Assembly (NCBI GenBank): GCA_021801615.1 | Contig: JAJYXS010000044.1 | Span: forward strand, 1-19,591 | Direction of reading: 5' to 3' | DNA from: Actinomycetes bacterium | GTDB taxonomy: Bacteria > Actinomycetota > Acidimicrobiia > Acidimicrobiales > RAAP-2 | Length of the DNA: 19,591 nucleotides | In this document: in pieces, positions 19,465 to 19,591 of the stretch | How positions within the stretch are numbered: position 1 is the stretch's first letter | How the letters are laid out: each line of letters opens with the position of its first letter | The notes under the pieces: generated by a model | Seen by the model: the letters and a program-made list of their open reading frames with translations, nothing else | Told to the model about the DNA's origin: nothing | Database searches by the model: none | Made by a program: the position numbers and the translations under genes

Positions 19465-19591
19465 CGGCAGACACCTGCCCTCACTCGTCCCGCTCGCCGC
19501 CGACACCCCGTGGTCGGTCCCTCGTCCGCGGTCGCTCTGTCGGTGCGTTGTGCGGTCCCGGCTCCCGTCTGGACTCGGTGCCCCGCGCCGA
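19465..19591. repeat. Right terminal inverted repeat, 127 bp
   Basis: This is an exact reverse complement of bases 1-127, ending on the last base of the window. Beyond the repeat (inward of 19465) the two arms share no evident similarity. The identity of the two copies over 127 bases implies recent co-maintenance, by replication, recombination between ends or concerted integration. No flanking target duplication can be seen because the window stops at the repeat ends. Confidence 0.97.

Noticed and set aside
1..19591. Tectivirus-like or other viral genome
   Set aside because: PolB plus terminal repeats would fit, but I see no capsid protein, packaging ATPase, lysis gene or virion membrane-protein set. 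The AAA+ protein is MoxR-like, not a packaging ATPase. An unrecognised capsid cannot be fully excluded.

Overview
The window reads as one complete mobile element, not a piece of chromosome. Its first and last 127 bases (1-127 and 19465-19591) are perfect inverted copies of each other and lie flush with both window ends. Between them is a G+C-rich, almost gap-free gene set from an actinobacterium. The host call rests on a WhiB-family regulator, a DUF2510 membrane protein, frequent GTG starts, GTGA/ATGA stop-start overlaps and apparently leaderless first genes. I cannot name a genus.

Layout: (1) Left arm, 128-973: one small rightward zinc-ribbon gene (300-689), then no gene up to 973. (2) Leftward accessory operon, 2939 down to 974: HTH protein, small helical protein, DUF2510 membrane protein, multi-zinc-ribbon protein. 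(3) A short divergent control region (2940-3067) with an inverted repeat. (4) A long rightward operon, 3068-12542: HTH/excisionase-like protein, an unknown basic protein, HNH nuclease, an unknown helical protein, DnaB-type helicase, zinc ribbon, ParB-like/DNA methyltransferase fusion, a 1022-residue family B DNA polymerase, SSB, a small CxC protein, ERF single-strand annealing protein, a deoxyribosyltransferase-like protein and WhiB. (5) A second rightward module, 12547-16274, with its own putative promoter and leader hairpin: small protein, Cas1, a second copy of the small helical protein, an exported protein and a membrane protein. (6) A terminator-like and iteron-like region (16276-16508) leading into a winged-helix/MoxR-like AAA+ ATPase (16431-18212). 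(7) Right arm: a leftward pair (small protein, DUF4352-type lipoprotein) ending in a good intrinsic terminator, then a low-confidence rightward ORF and the right terminal repeat.

The key observation is the combination of long terminal inverted repeats, a family B DNA polymerase and a stand-alone Cas1, with no Cas2, effector genes or CRISPR array. This is the signature of casposons, the self-synthesising transposons that use Cas1 as integrase. HNH nuclease, methyltransferase and HTH genes fit that class. This element also carries its own DnaB-type helicase, SSB and ERF protein, which is more like a plasmid or phage replication module. Its terminal repeats coincide with the ends of the sequence, so it may exist as a linear extrachromosomal replicon. 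Cas1 and the polymerase both carry C-terminal zinc-binding and HTH additions that could recognise the ends. A proposed model is that DnaB, PolB, SSB and ERF copy the linear DNA, Cas1 inserts it through the terminal repeats, the methyltransferase and HNH protein modify or cut DNA, and the WhiB, HTH and AAA+ proteins regulate. No capsid, packaging ATPase, tyrosine/serine recombinase or recognisable terminal protein was found.
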